From: Paradesertivirga superstes
Lineage (GTDB): Bacteria; Bacteroidota; Bacteroidia; Sphingobacteriales; Sphingobacteriaceae
Assembly (NCBI RefSeq): GCF_037622515.1
Contig: NZ_JBBJCN010000002.1
Coordinates: 186,001-250,000 of the forward strand
Length of the DNA stretch: 64,000 nt
Reading direction: 5' to 3'
The position numbers and the translations under genes were made by a program. Of this stretch, positions 52,961 to 61,370 are shown in pieces (within the stretch, counting starts at the first letter, position 1; each line of letters opens with the position of its first letter). The notes under the pieces are model-generated. The model did no database searches. It had not been told where the DNA came from and worked only from the letters and a program-made list of their open reading frames with translations.

Positions 52961-53353
52961 TTATTCCATAGAGAATAGGCCAAAAGGATTACCCTCGCTG
53001 TCAACACAGATTGAACAAAATCCGAATTCCCCAATTGAAAACTTTGACCGGTTGACTATCCCTCCCGCGGGTTCTATCCGGCTTTCTTGAATACTGCAAT
53101 CCTGGCAGGGGAAATAAACCATGGTGTTTACACAATGCCCGTCACCTTCCTTGGTGCCCGCCATTTCGATTAAAGCTCCGGATACACCCTGGTTTTCCAT
53201 AGGTGAAAAAAAGGCCATCTTCATGCCCTCTGGTGAGTCGCCAGGAGCATCACTGTCGGTAAACTTCGTACCTAATACGGCAGTGTAGAATTTTTTCGCA
53301 CGTTCGATATCCTTAACATAGATCTCAAACCAGCAGATGATGTTTTCGTTCAT
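52961..53353 (-). CDS. VOC-family (glyoxalase-like) protein
   Basis: A 130-aa protein with the vicinal-oxygen-chelate fold: WFEIYVKDIERAKKFYTAVL at the start and the C-terminal VDSEGNPFGLFS. The substrate and metal are unknown. It is monocistronic. Confidence 0.9.
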   Translation of the reverse strand: MNENIICWFEIYVKDIERAKKFYTAVLGTKFTDSDAPGDSPEGMKMAFFSPMENQGVSGALIEMAGTKEGDGHCVNTMVYFPCQDCSIQESRIEPAGGIVNRSKFSIGEFGFCSICVDSEGNPFGLFSME

Positions 53354-53582
53354 AATTTTAGTTTTTAATTGTTTAACAAAATTAAGTTATCGAATGTGAA
53401 TGCAGCAGGGCGATTGCGTCATTTAAGATGGCAGACTGCGACAAATGATTTTTAATCCCGGCAGAGCCTCTTTCTTCCCTCGACTTGGTTCCTATTCCCA
53501 TCGTGGCAGAAGCGTGTCCAGGAAATTTTGTAAGGATCTGTTTGTGACTGGTACCGAACAGGGTGTAAGCAAGAGCAAAAAA
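53354..53582. other. Intergenic, no gene seen
   Basis: Between the VOC gene and the terminator of the next minus-strand gene. Plus-strand frames lack support. Confidence 0.4.
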
Positions 53583-53606
53583 AAAACCGTCGTAAAAGAC
53601 GGTTTT
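53583..53606 (-). terminator. Intrinsic terminator of the 148-aa gene
   Basis: AAAACCGTC/GACGGTTTT stem with a 6-nt loop. Read on the minus strand it is followed by a further run of T. It lies 22 bp past the stop at 53628. The A/T flanks make it potentially bidirectional. Confidence 0.88.
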
Positions 53607-53627
53607 CTTACACTCGTTATTAAGATC

Positions 53628-54074
53628 TTAGTTCGTAAACAAATATAAATTCACCCCGTAGTTGCTGTCAGTGTAAACATCGCTTACTACCAGGCTGTCC
53701 GTCAGCTCATACTCATTCCCCCCATACATACCCTTGTAGCCCGACTGGTCATTAGCATACCAGTCCCAACCTGTGTACCAGAACATCATACTATAGTAAG
53801 AAACTTTCACCGTGTATGTCCCGGCGGTTACATTACCCATATGATAACCATCTTCGCGCAAGCTCGAAGAGCCGGTTTCGAAATAGAAATCCTCATTAGT
53901 AGTGTTGTTGTGAAGGGCAACATACCACGAGACCCCAGAGGCTCCGTTTTCGTAATTTACCACCCTGGTATTCAAAATAACCGGGGCAGAAGTCTGGGCC
54001 ATTGCCGAATTAGATGCTAAAGAAATGGAAGCACATAAAAATGCCAGGATGAGGAGAAATTTGTTTTTTTTCAT
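53628..54074 (-). CDS. Secreted protein of unknown function (148 aa)
   Basis: Signal peptide ending SAMAQ. The mature part is Tyr/Trp-rich and beta-rich (GYHMGNVTAGTYTVKVSYYS, then MFWYTGWDWYANDQSG), suggesting a small jelly-roll or Ig-like exported domain. No family is recognised. It has its own terminator. Confidence 0.7.
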   Translation of the reverse strand: MKKNKFLLILAFLCASISLASNSAMAQTSAPVILNTRVVNYENGASGVSWYVALHNNTTNEDFYFETGSSSLREDGYHMGNVTAGTYTVKVSYYSMMFWYTGWDWYANDQSGYKGMYGGNEYELTDSLVVSDVYTDSNYGVNLYLFTN

Positions 54075-54246
54075 AGCGGTTTTAAATTGGTGAAATCAAA
54101 TATAAACTTGGTCTTAACCCTGGCACTGTATGAAGTTTACATTTTATTGTAGGATTTTATCGTAAGATGCGGCCGCCAATAATAGTCGTCTGTTTCGTGG
54201 GACACGAACCTTTAGGGCGGCGAAGAGTGGAGGCTCATCCACTCAT

Positions 54247-55227
54247 TTATTGTTTAATAACCGTGCGACTCATAACTCTTCCGTCTGCCAGTTGAGTTTT
54301 TACCACGTAGCTTCCCGGAGGGACATCTGCATATATTGGAATATTGTGGGTTCCGCTAAGTAACGTTTTTGTGTGTTGCTGGACTAAAGAACCTTTCATA
54401 TCTATCAACGAAATTATTACCGTTTGTTCTTTGTCGAGTTGAAAACCGACACTTAAACTATTGTCGAATGGATTAGGAAAAACTACAAATCCAGCGTTCG
54501 TTGTCAAGGACGGACTTTTCAAATTACCGGGATCAGAAGCAAACATTCTGGCGCTGTCCAGAGCAAAAGGTTTAACTGGTGACGTTTCCTGACGAACAAT
54601 AATTTTATCAATTTCCCATGCCGATTTTAAACATTGTTGAAAACCTATGGTATTCCCCGGGATCGGTTTGGTAAATTGCTTTAAGACCTCCTGATCATTA
54701 ACCTTGAGAATAACAAAGCCGTTGTTCTGAATAATCTCATATTTATTAAGGTTTGTGAAGTCAAAGTCCTTCAACAAGGCAGGGTTAATATCTTTCCTGA
54801 CGAAGTACGACCACTTAGTATGGAAGTAATCCAGATGAACTCTACCCCGGCGATGAAAAGAAAGCTGGTAAAGACCTCCGGTTATATTGCCAGAAACAGA
54901 CTTATTTCGCGCACCCCACTGCAGATCAATTAGTTCAATGATATCTCCCCCACTCACGAATCTGGCAAAAAGAGTAATTGAAAAGTTTTTTAATGTATTA
55001 AGCTGTGGAATAGTTTTACCATACCAGAGACAGCCATTTCTTTGCCTGTTCTTCTCAAATTTTTCAAGATGAAGTGCGCCTGCTTTTATTTCCACTAAAA
55101 AATCGGAATTCTTTTTTAGCGCCCATTTATTCTTATTGTCTTTAAAATCGTCTTTTAACAAAATTCTTCCCTGCCCGAAAGCCTGGCACTGAGAAAAAAT
55201 AAAAACCAGGAAGAAAAATCTTTTCAT
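54247..55227 (-). CDS. T9SS-secreted protein with jelly-roll domain
   Basis: A 326-aa protein with a signal peptide (ending CQAFGQG). A single beta-sandwich domain (about residues 25-215; LLKDDFKDNKNKWALKKNSD) resembles DUF1080/laminin-G-like sugar-binding folds. The C-terminal domain (FVVFPNPFDNSLSVGFQLDK to the terminal GRVMSRTVIKQ) is a type A type IX secretion signal. The product is thus exported by the T9SS and probably attached to the cell surface. Confidence 0.85.
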   Translation of the reverse strand: MKRFFFLVFIFSQCQAFGQGRILLKDDFKDNKNKWALKKNSDFLVEIKAGALHLEKFEKNRQRNGCLWYGKTIPQLNTLKNFSITLFARFVSGGDIIELIDLQWGARNKSVSGNITGGLYQLSFHRRGRVHLDYFHTKWSYFVRKDINPALLKDFDFTNLNKYEIIQNNGFVILKVNDQEVLKQFTKPIPGNTIGFQQCLKSAWEIDKIIVRQETSPVKPFALDSARMFASDPGNLKSPSLTTNAGFVVFPNPFDNSLSVGFQLDKEQTVIISLIDMKGSLVQQHTKTLLSGTHNIPIYADVPPGSYVVKTQLADGRVMSRTVIKQ

Positions 55228-55473
55228 TCGATGAAGTTATGAAAAATATAATTTGGTTTTACAATTCAAAAACTGAAGAAACTAAAGCAGAAAAAGCAAA
55301 GCAGTTGGTTTCTTCCTGTTTAACGCAAGTACGCAGTCGAGGGCTGAAAACCGTGAACTTGTGCCTTTCCAGCCACGGCTTTCATCTCTACCCTTTGAAA
55401 ACCAACCCTTTCATTAATTTAGCTCAAGCCTACCTCTTATGGGCGGGTTCGGTTTAAAAATTAAAGTTATCCG

Positions 55474-55902
55474 TTAAAAGCTCGGGGCAAATTCCACAAT
55501 CCATTCAATACCATATTTGTCTCTAAGCATTCCGGCGTATGTACCCCAGGGACTGTCGCCCATGGGACCCTCAACCTCTCCTCCTGCTGATAATTCCTTA
55601 AATATTTTGTCGGCTTCTTCACGGCTTTCAGCGCTCATAAATATTTTAGACCTGTTTTCATTTTCGTTTACTCGCCCCATAAACTCCGGAACATCATTGG
55701 CTATCAATACATTATGTTTGCCAATAGGTAAACCTATGTGCATTATTTTATTTGCTTCGTTTTCTGCAACCTGAAATTCAGGCCCCGACAAATCCTTGAA
55801 GCGAAGGATTTTTGTGAATTCTCCGCCAAAAACTGATTTGTAAAAGGTGAAGGCTTCTTCGGCGTTGCCATTAAAGTTGATCCACGGATTGATTGTTCTC
55901 AT
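55474..55902 (-). CDS. PhnB-like VOC-family protein
   Basis: A 142-aa protein starting MRTINPWINFNGNAEEAFTF and ending YGIEWIVEFAPSF, typical of the PhnB/3-demethylubiquinone-9-3-methyltransferase-like VOC proteins of Bacteroidota. No enzymatic activity is assigned to this branch. Confidence 0.9.
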   Translation of the reverse strand: MRTINPWINFNGNAEEAFTFYKSVFGGEFTKILRFKDLSGPEFQVAENEANKIMHIGLPIGKHNVLIANDVPEFMGRVNENENRSKIFMSAESREEADKIFKELSAGGEVEGPMGDSPWGTYAGMLRDKYGIEWIVEFAPSF

Positions 55903-56228
55903 AATTTTATTTTTATTTCTTAATTTTTTCTACTCTCGCTGTCTTGTCCTGGAATATATTTACACAACAGTAAACAAAAATGGAGAGATATTCAAAGGCC
56001 TACATCATAAGCCTAAGTAGTGTGGGTATCACTGTCCTTTATTGCTTCCAACACATTTGAGGCATCGTACAGAAATAGCCATTTGCTTATCACCCTGGTG
56101 GCGATTAAGCATTGTAGCGCCCATACCGAAATTATAAAACCATGCTGTACCGGGGTCGATTTCGGTCGAGCTCCAATAAAAGTAGGTGCTGCTGTTTAAC
56201 TTCGAGATTAATGATTTAAATTAGATTT
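55903..56228. other. Divergent intergenic region
   Basis: About 325 bp between the minus-strand VOC gene and the plus-strand LtrA gene. It presumably carries both promoters, but no good TAnnTTTG was identified. Confidence 0.4.
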
Positions 56229-57431
56229 ATGCATCTGAAAAGTTTTTCAAACGTCTGGTGGGGGCCACCAAAAAAATTCGAGACAGAACAACGACAAAGA
56301 CGGGTAAGTTGGCTGGAATTACTTTACGACCTCGTTTATGTAATTGCAATTTCAAAGATCACCCACCATTTTGCAGAGAATATTAGTCTCGGTGGTTTTC
56401 TCGAATTCGCCTGCCTGTTTATAATGATCTACTGGGGCTGGTTAAACGGAAGCCTGCACCACGATTTGCATGGTAACCAGGGTTTAAGAACAAGACTGAT
56501 AACACTCTGGCAAATAATGATCATCGCTGCATTAGCCATAGTGCTCGATAGATCCGAACATCACTATTACACCGGCATCATAATCGTACTTATGGTAATG
56601 CAAGCTTTGATAACATACTTATGGTGGAGTGTGGGATTTTATGATAAAAATCATCGAAAATACAGCTGGCCATACACCACATTTTATATCATTTCAATTG
56701 TAATGATGGCTTTAAGCCTGGTTTTTCAACAAGCCTGGTTCTGGTTTTTATTGCCGATGATATTTTTGTTTAATTATTCCCCGCCTTTCGTTTCTCATAT
56801 TTTGCTGAAACAGTCATCACAAAGGCTTGACCTATCGAGCAGCATGTTTGAGAGACTTGGGCTGTTTACTATCATTATTTTTGGCGAATTGATGCTCGGA
56901 GTTATTGATGGAATTAGTGAAGTGTCAGTTTTGAATTTTTCTGTATGGCTCAATTTTGCGCTTGCGGTTGGCCTGGTGTTTGGATTGTGGTGGATTTTTT
57001 TTACCATGATAGCAAGGCGCGAGGCTAAAAAGAATTTCGCAAGGGCCTCACTGCTGGAATTGCTTTACATACCTGCACTAGTTGCCCTGAGTTTTATAGC
57101 GGCCGGATTTCCCTCATTTTTTCATGCTGCCGAAAGCCACACCGTGCAACACTTGTTCGCCTATGGTATTACAGTATTCCTCATATGTATCAGCCTTATG
57201 ATTGGCCTGCTGGAATTTCCTCAGGAGTTTAATGAAATCATCAAACGTATGCAGCTCTCCATCTTTATTACGGGCATAGTCTTTCTCCCACTCAGTTTTA
57301 TAAACTTACAGCTTTCATCGACGGGCTTTCTTATCACAACTATTGTTTTGCTGAACCTGGAAATCATATACCTGAACTTCGTATATTACCGGCAATTGGA
57401 TAGAAAAGGCCTTCAGCCCTCAGACGAGTAG
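56229..57431 (+). CDS. Low-temperature-requirement A (LtrA) family membrane protein
   Basis: A 400-aa membrane protein with about eleven helices. The N-terminal signature RRVSWLELLYDLVYVIAISK and FERLGLFTIIIFGELMLGVI in the middle are diagnostic for LtrA (PF06772). The molecular function is unknown. ATG 56229 is at the family-typical position. Confidence 0.92.
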   Translation: MHLKSFSNVWWGPPKKFETEQRQRRVSWLELLYDLVYVIAISKITHHFAENISLGGFLEFACLFIMIYWGWLNGSLHHDLHGNQGLRTRLITLWQIMIIAALAIVLDRSEHHYYTGIIIVLMVMQALITYLWWSVGFYDKNHRKYSWPYTTFYIISIVMMALSLVFQQAWFWFLLPMIFLFNYSPPFVSHILLKQSSQRLDLSSSMFERLGLFTIIIFGELMLGVIDGISEVSVLNFSVWLNFALAVGLVFGLWWIFFTMIARREAKKNFARASLLELLYIPALVALSFIAAGFPSFFHAAESHTVQHLFAYGITVFLICISLMIGLLEFPQEFNEIIKRMQLSIFITGIVFLPLSFINLQLSSTGFLITTIVLLNLEIIYLNFVYYRQLDRKGLQPSDE

Positions 57432-57472
57432 GCATGAGGTGGCGACTTCCCTTATTTAGCGAGTATCCAGTT

Positions 57473-57603
57473 CAATCGTCCTCGTTTGCAACGAGGATGA
57501 AGGGAGAACCGCGATTGTATCGCGCTTAGACAATCTCACCTGTTCCTAAACCTGACGCTCGTGAATAATCCCTTGCGCTGCTCATCAGGTAATCTTCTAC
57601 CTT
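57473..57603 (-). repeat. REP copy 1 with transposase 3' fragment
   Basis: Contains REP hairpin 57473-57499, CGCGAT/ATCGCG hairpin (57511-57525 region) and, on the minus strand (57603 down to 57526), the transposase C-terminal text EDYLMSSARDYSRASGLGTG ending in TAA. It is a diverged tandem relative of copy 2, 131 bp apart. Confidence 0.65.
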
Positions 57604-57630
57604 CAATCGTCCTCGTTTGCTACGAGGATG
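57604..57630 (-). repeat. REP copy 2
   Basis: Same palindrome as at 57473 with one base change in the loop, followed by the GCGATTGCATCGC hairpin. It lies just past the stop of the second transposase fragment. Confidence 0.7.
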
Positions 57631-57657
57631 AAGTGAGAATAGCGATTGCATCGCTCG

Positions 57658-57934
57658 TTAAACAATCTCAACTGTTATTAAACCTGGCTCTCCCGAATAA
57701 TCCTTTGCACTGCTCATCAAATAATCTTCTGCTCTTTCCACAATGCCTGCCCGAACAGGATTATCGTGCATATATAAAAGCTTTTCTCCTACGTCAATGT
57801 CAGACATATCAATAGCATGATTATCATCGCGCCAGATTTTATAATGATCTGCCCAGCGAGTCTATAATAATTTGTTTGTATACCGGACGGGTAAATAAGT
57901 CAATCCACTCGACGATGGTGCAGGTGATAAAACC
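57658..57934 (-). pseudogene. Y1 (IS200/REP-associated) transposase with internal deletion
   Basis: Minus strand. GFITCTIVEWIDLFTRPVYK then QIIIDSL is the N-terminal beta strand region of Y1 transposases. It is followed without the HUH motif or catalytic Tyr region by a different frame reading RWADHYKIWRDDNHAIDMSD, YMHDNPVRAGIVERAEDYLM and SSAKDYSGEPGL to TAA at 57658, the family C-terminus. The central 80-100 residues are gone, so it is inactive. Confidence 0.75.
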
Positions 57935-58143
57935 TGCCAAGACAAATTATTTTTATAGATAGGACGATGTATAGCAGGTTCTTTGTGACCTAAAAAAACA
58001 AAAACACTCGCACAAAAACCAGGTTTGATGTTGATTGGTAATGTAATAGCGATTTCCGGACATAGGTAAGATTTAGGTCTTCCGAATTTAGGAATTCGTT
58101 TCAAACGGATGTGAACCGGGCGAAAAATTCGCAGTCCTCGCTG

Positions 58144-58170
58144 CATCCTCGTTACAAACGAGGACGATTG
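58144..58170 (+). repeat. REP-like palindrome, right end, inverted
   Basis: Reverse complement of the left copies with one loop difference (ACA instead of GCA-type loop). A GCGAA/TTCGC hairpin adjoins on the inner side, near 58109-58121. Confidence 0.7.
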
Positions 58171-58423
58171 GGGGGGATGGCAAAATGAGATTTTCTATTC
58201 CGCTCATTGGCGCGGAAGGCTAGTCCTTTTGGCTTGAGCCCAAAAGGACCAAAAACCCAAGGCAACAACGAAGCTTCAGCCGCGCAGGCAAAACACCCGG
58301 CTCTCCGTTCTTGCCGGCCCAACGCTCATGTGTTCTACGTTTGATGATTTTCGCTTGCGAATATGTTGACTTACATCGTGCCTAATGATTGCTACGCAAT
58401 TTTGGCTTAAGCCCAACCTGGGC
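58171..58423. repeat. Non-coding GC-rich region with a 10-bp hairpin
   Basis: GTCCTTTTGG (58223-58232) and CCAAAAGGAC (58240-58249) form a perfect stem. The surrounding text resembles the repeat-like stretch at 45032-45500. No gene was seen. Confidence 0.4.
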
Positions 58424-61312
58424 CTACTGCTTATTCTGGTTGGAAGTTGGTTTTAACTCATCAGGGCTATCCTTAGTATATGTCTTAAATGCCTCTTTAG
58501 ATGGATTTACAAAAACATCTTTCACCACTTCAAAGCTCAGCTCGTCTTTAGGATTAAATTTATCAGAACTCATGTACTTCTGCAAGCTATAAAACAGCTG
58601 CTTTGAAGCCTGACGATCCGTGTCGCCACGTAAATCGGCACTGCTTACAATCAGTTTTCCTTTTCCAACCTTTGCTTCATAAACCAGGGCAAGTCTGCGG
58701 TTTAAGAACCACGTATCAATTGGCTGCACCAATGGCTTAAAACCTGCCGGGAAGTCTTCCAGGATCATTACCTGCGCGCGGTTTGCTATGTCCCACCATT
58801 GAAGATCTGAATGCATATTTGTTGGAAAATCGGCAAAAGCTGCACTTGTATTCTGGATAAGCATTCCTGTAACATGAGGAGGGCGCATTTTAAACCAGGA
58901 GGTATTCCAGAAGACCGGTACAAAATGCATAACGACTTCTTTTCCTTTTACCACTTTTCCGGCAGCATTAAGAAACACTTTTCCGCCCTTATTCAGAATA
59001 GATTTTGTCTTATCATCTAAAGCTGTGGTATAGTATATATCCGATTTCGTTTCCGGATTTTTAGCCGGATATACCCAGAAATCCCAATCATTTGCAAATT
59101 CTGTATTCTCGACAGAAACCTCAAGTTTTAATTGAGTCGGCTTTGCAAAGCCGTTCAGTGGTAAGCTGACATCTCCTGCAGGTATGCCATTCCCGTTTTC
59201 AAAAGTTTTGGGTGAGAATGAACCGGTTGAAAGCGCTTTTCCATCAGTGTCCTTAATAAGCCATTTCACAACCGCGTGATTTAAAGGTGTGGCCCCTGAA
59301 TGAAAAATATCGATTCCTGCCTTAAACGTCTCATCATTAGAGAATACAAATTTTGGAATGCGGGCAAGAGGAACGGTGGAATTACAAAAACGGGAGAATT
59401 CCTTCGCTGTTATATATCCCTTTTCCTTCCAAAAAGCATCAAGAACGCCAACCAAAGCCGTTCCCTGACCAGGGAAATCCTGAACTCCAAGCAATTGAAA
59501 GCCCGCATAGCCGGGAGTTCTGAGAGTTTTCTCAATTTCATTCTTATAGCATAATACCTGAAGCTTACCCGACGCCATAAAAAAATCACGGGCCTGATCG
59601 GCCATTCCCTGATCTTTTAAATGCTGCTGAAAGAGCTCAAGGTTTTTAGCTTTATAAACTCCGGTATACTTTTTTATCTCATCAAAATTGGGATACACAC
59701 ACCATTGCCCCATCTCATGAGCGATGAATGGAACTGTAAATTTTGAAATACCAGCACTGTAATTCGATTGTGTTTCCGGTAATTTATCCCATGCTAAACC
59801 ACGAACTCCACCGCGTACCTGAAACTGTGCGTTAGGAACTACAGGCCAGCTACCACCTACCGACATTCCCGTATAAACGCGACGGCTGTCTTTCGCTTTC
59901 CAGTAATCCACAAAATCGTTAAGGTATTTTACCTGATTACCGGCTGGTTCATTACCTGCAGAAAGCATCGTAAATGAAGCGTAGTTACCAAAATTTTTTA
60001 CCATCCGGTTTGTTTCGTCGTACAAGTACTGGTCAACAGCTTGGCCCAAACCTATTTTCGGACCATGATTGGGCCAGCTTGGCCCCTCTGGCTGCAAGTA
60101 GATACCAATTTTATCAGCAGCGATAAAAGCCGCTTCAGGGGGACTCCATGAATGAAAACGAATATGATTCAATCCGTGTGCCTTCGCTACCCTAAAAATT
60201 CGTTCCCAGCCTGCTACGCTCATATCAGGATACCCCGTCAGAGGGAATTCGCAATTATGCAAGGTGCCTCGTAAGAACACAGGGGTACCATTAATCAAAA
60301 ACTTATTGCCTTCAATTTTAAATTCCCGCATACCAAACTGCACTTCTTTTGAGCTCTCTGTGTCTTTTGAGCTTAATTTTGCGGTAAGCATATACAATGC
60401 AGGATTGAATTCGTCCCAGGTTTGCATTTTTTCGCTGAATGGTAATTCTAACTCAACTTCCGCAATACCTGTCCGGGCCGAAAACTTTGCCGTAACAAGC
60501 TGCGTCTGATCGCTGATGGTTGAGTTAAAACTTTTAGCAGATAAAGAAATTTTTCCGGAAAACTTAGATGAGCTAAGATTTTTTACGCGCATCTTTACTC
60601 TTGCCTTCCTGTTCTTTAAGTCGGGATAAACCTGTATATCTTCAAAATATACCGGATCACTTGCTTCTAAAGCGATCTTCCCGACTATTCCGTTCCAGTT
60701 TCCCTGAGTATGATCTGATATACTGTGCGAATCAGGCCCAACATTGATCTCTTTGACGCGGTTATCTACACGAATGGAAATCTGGTGCGGGCCCGGGCTA
60801 AGGTGCTGCGTTAAATCATATTCGTGAGCAGCAACAAGAGAGTTTTGCAAACCGATTTCTTTATCGTCTATCCAGACCCTGGTCTCTGTATGAGCTCTTT
60901 CAAGATATAAAACAATACGCTTTTTCTTCCAGTCGGCAGGTATTGTTACCTGTTTCTGATACCATGCGGCCCCTACGTAATGCTTAGCAGGCGTAAGCCA
61001 GAAAGGTATATGAATATTACCCGGCTGACGGTATTTGGCCATCGCCGGATTAAAATAAAAGGAGCTATCATAAATAGTTCCTGTCCATTTCGTTTTTAAA
61101 GTAATATCATCGCCCTTTAAGTTTTCGGCCATCGAGCCCGGCAACTTTATTTCATCATTTAAATTCCGGGAAAACCACTTTTCAGCCAGTCCCTTATCCT
61201 CAAGATCGATTTCAAATTTCCAGGTTCCCTGAAGTGGAATCTCTTTTTCTTTAAACCCTGAAAATATAACCAGAAGGATAAGAAGTATCAGATTTGTTAT
61301 TTTAGATTGCAT
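58424..61312 (-). CDS. Glycoside hydrolase family 2 (large, sugar-binding N-terminal domain)
   Basis: A 962-aa exported protein. The jelly-roll sugar-binding domain (about residues 28-215; includes GLAEKWFSRNLNDEIKLPGS and AHEYDLTQHLSPGPHQISIR) is followed by an Ig-like domain and a TIM barrel with acid/base Glu455 (SAGNEPAG) and nucleophile Glu533 (IAHEMGQWC). A C-terminal glutamine-amidotransferase-like region is possible (residues about 770-900). The substrate is unknown; such enzymes act on beta-galactosides, -mannosides or -glucuronides. Its extreme C-terminus is duplicated as a fossil at 41498-41615. It is probably co-transcribed with the upstream DUF5107 gene (58 bp gap). Confidence 0.9.
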   Translation of the reverse strand: MQSKITNLILLILLVIFSGFKEKEIPLQGTWKFEIDLEDKGLAEKWFSRNLNDEIKLPGSMAENLKGDDITLKTKWTGTIYDSSFYFNPAMAKYRQPGNIHIPFWLTPAKHYVGAAWYQKQVTIPADWKKKRIVLYLERAHTETRVWIDDKEIGLQNSLVAAHEYDLTQHLSPGPHQISIRVDNRVKEINVGPDSHSISDHTQGNWNGIVGKIALEASDPVYFEDIQVYPDLKNRKARVKMRVKNLSSSKFSGKISLSAKSFNSTISDQTQLVTAKFSARTGIAEVELELPFSEKMQTWDEFNPALYMLTAKLSSKDTESSKEVQFGMREFKIEGNKFLINGTPVFLRGTLHNCEFPLTGYPDMSVAGWERIFRVAKAHGLNHIRFHSWSPPEAAFIAADKIGIYLQPEGPSWPNHGPKIGLGQAVDQYLYDETNRMVKNFGNYASFTMLSAGNEPAGNQVKYLNDFVDYWKAKDSRRVYTGMSVGGSWPVVPNAQFQVRGGVRGLAWDKLPETQSNYSAGISKFTVPFIAHEMGQWCVYPNFDEIKKYTGVYKAKNLELFQQHLKDQGMADQARDFFMASGKLQVLCYKNEIEKTLRTPGYAGFQLLGVQDFPGQGTALVGVLDAFWKEKGYITAKEFSRFCNSTVPLARIPKFVFSNDETFKAGIDIFHSGATPLNHAVVKWLIKDTDGKALSTGSFSPKTFENGNGIPAGDVSLPLNGFAKPTQLKLEVSVENTEFANDWDFWVYPAKNPETKSDIYYTTALDDKTKSILNKGGKVFLNAAGKVVKGKEVVMHFVPVFWNTSWFKMRPPHVTGMLIQNTSAAFADFPTNMHSDLQWWDIANRAQVMILEDFPAGFKPLVQPIDTWFLNRRLALVYEAKVGKGKLIVSSADLRGDTDRQASKQLFYSLQKYMSSDKFNPKDELSFEVVKDVFVNPSKEAFKTYTKDSPDELKPTSNQNKQ

Positions 61313-61370
61313 GGTTTATGTTGTTGACAAATATAAATACATAAAAAGCTCAAACCGTCCGCGGTCCGAT

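Larger units (their letters stand above)
57473..58170 (-). mobile_element. Decayed IS200/RAYT-type element bounded by REP-like palindromes
   Basis: Transposase remnants lie between a 27-bp palindromic sequence at 57473-57499 (repeated at 57604-57630) and its inverted copy at 58144-58170. Each copy contains a CCTCGTT/AACGAGG hairpin, and the two left copies are followed by a second GCGAT/ATCGC hairpin. This is the two-hairpin layout of REP pairs mobilised by REP-associated tyrosine transposases. Confidence 0.72.

Noticed and set aside
55239..55457. 72-codon plus-strand frame
   Set aside because: Begins next to the T9SS gene start with Lys/Glu-rich low-complexity text and no conserved features.
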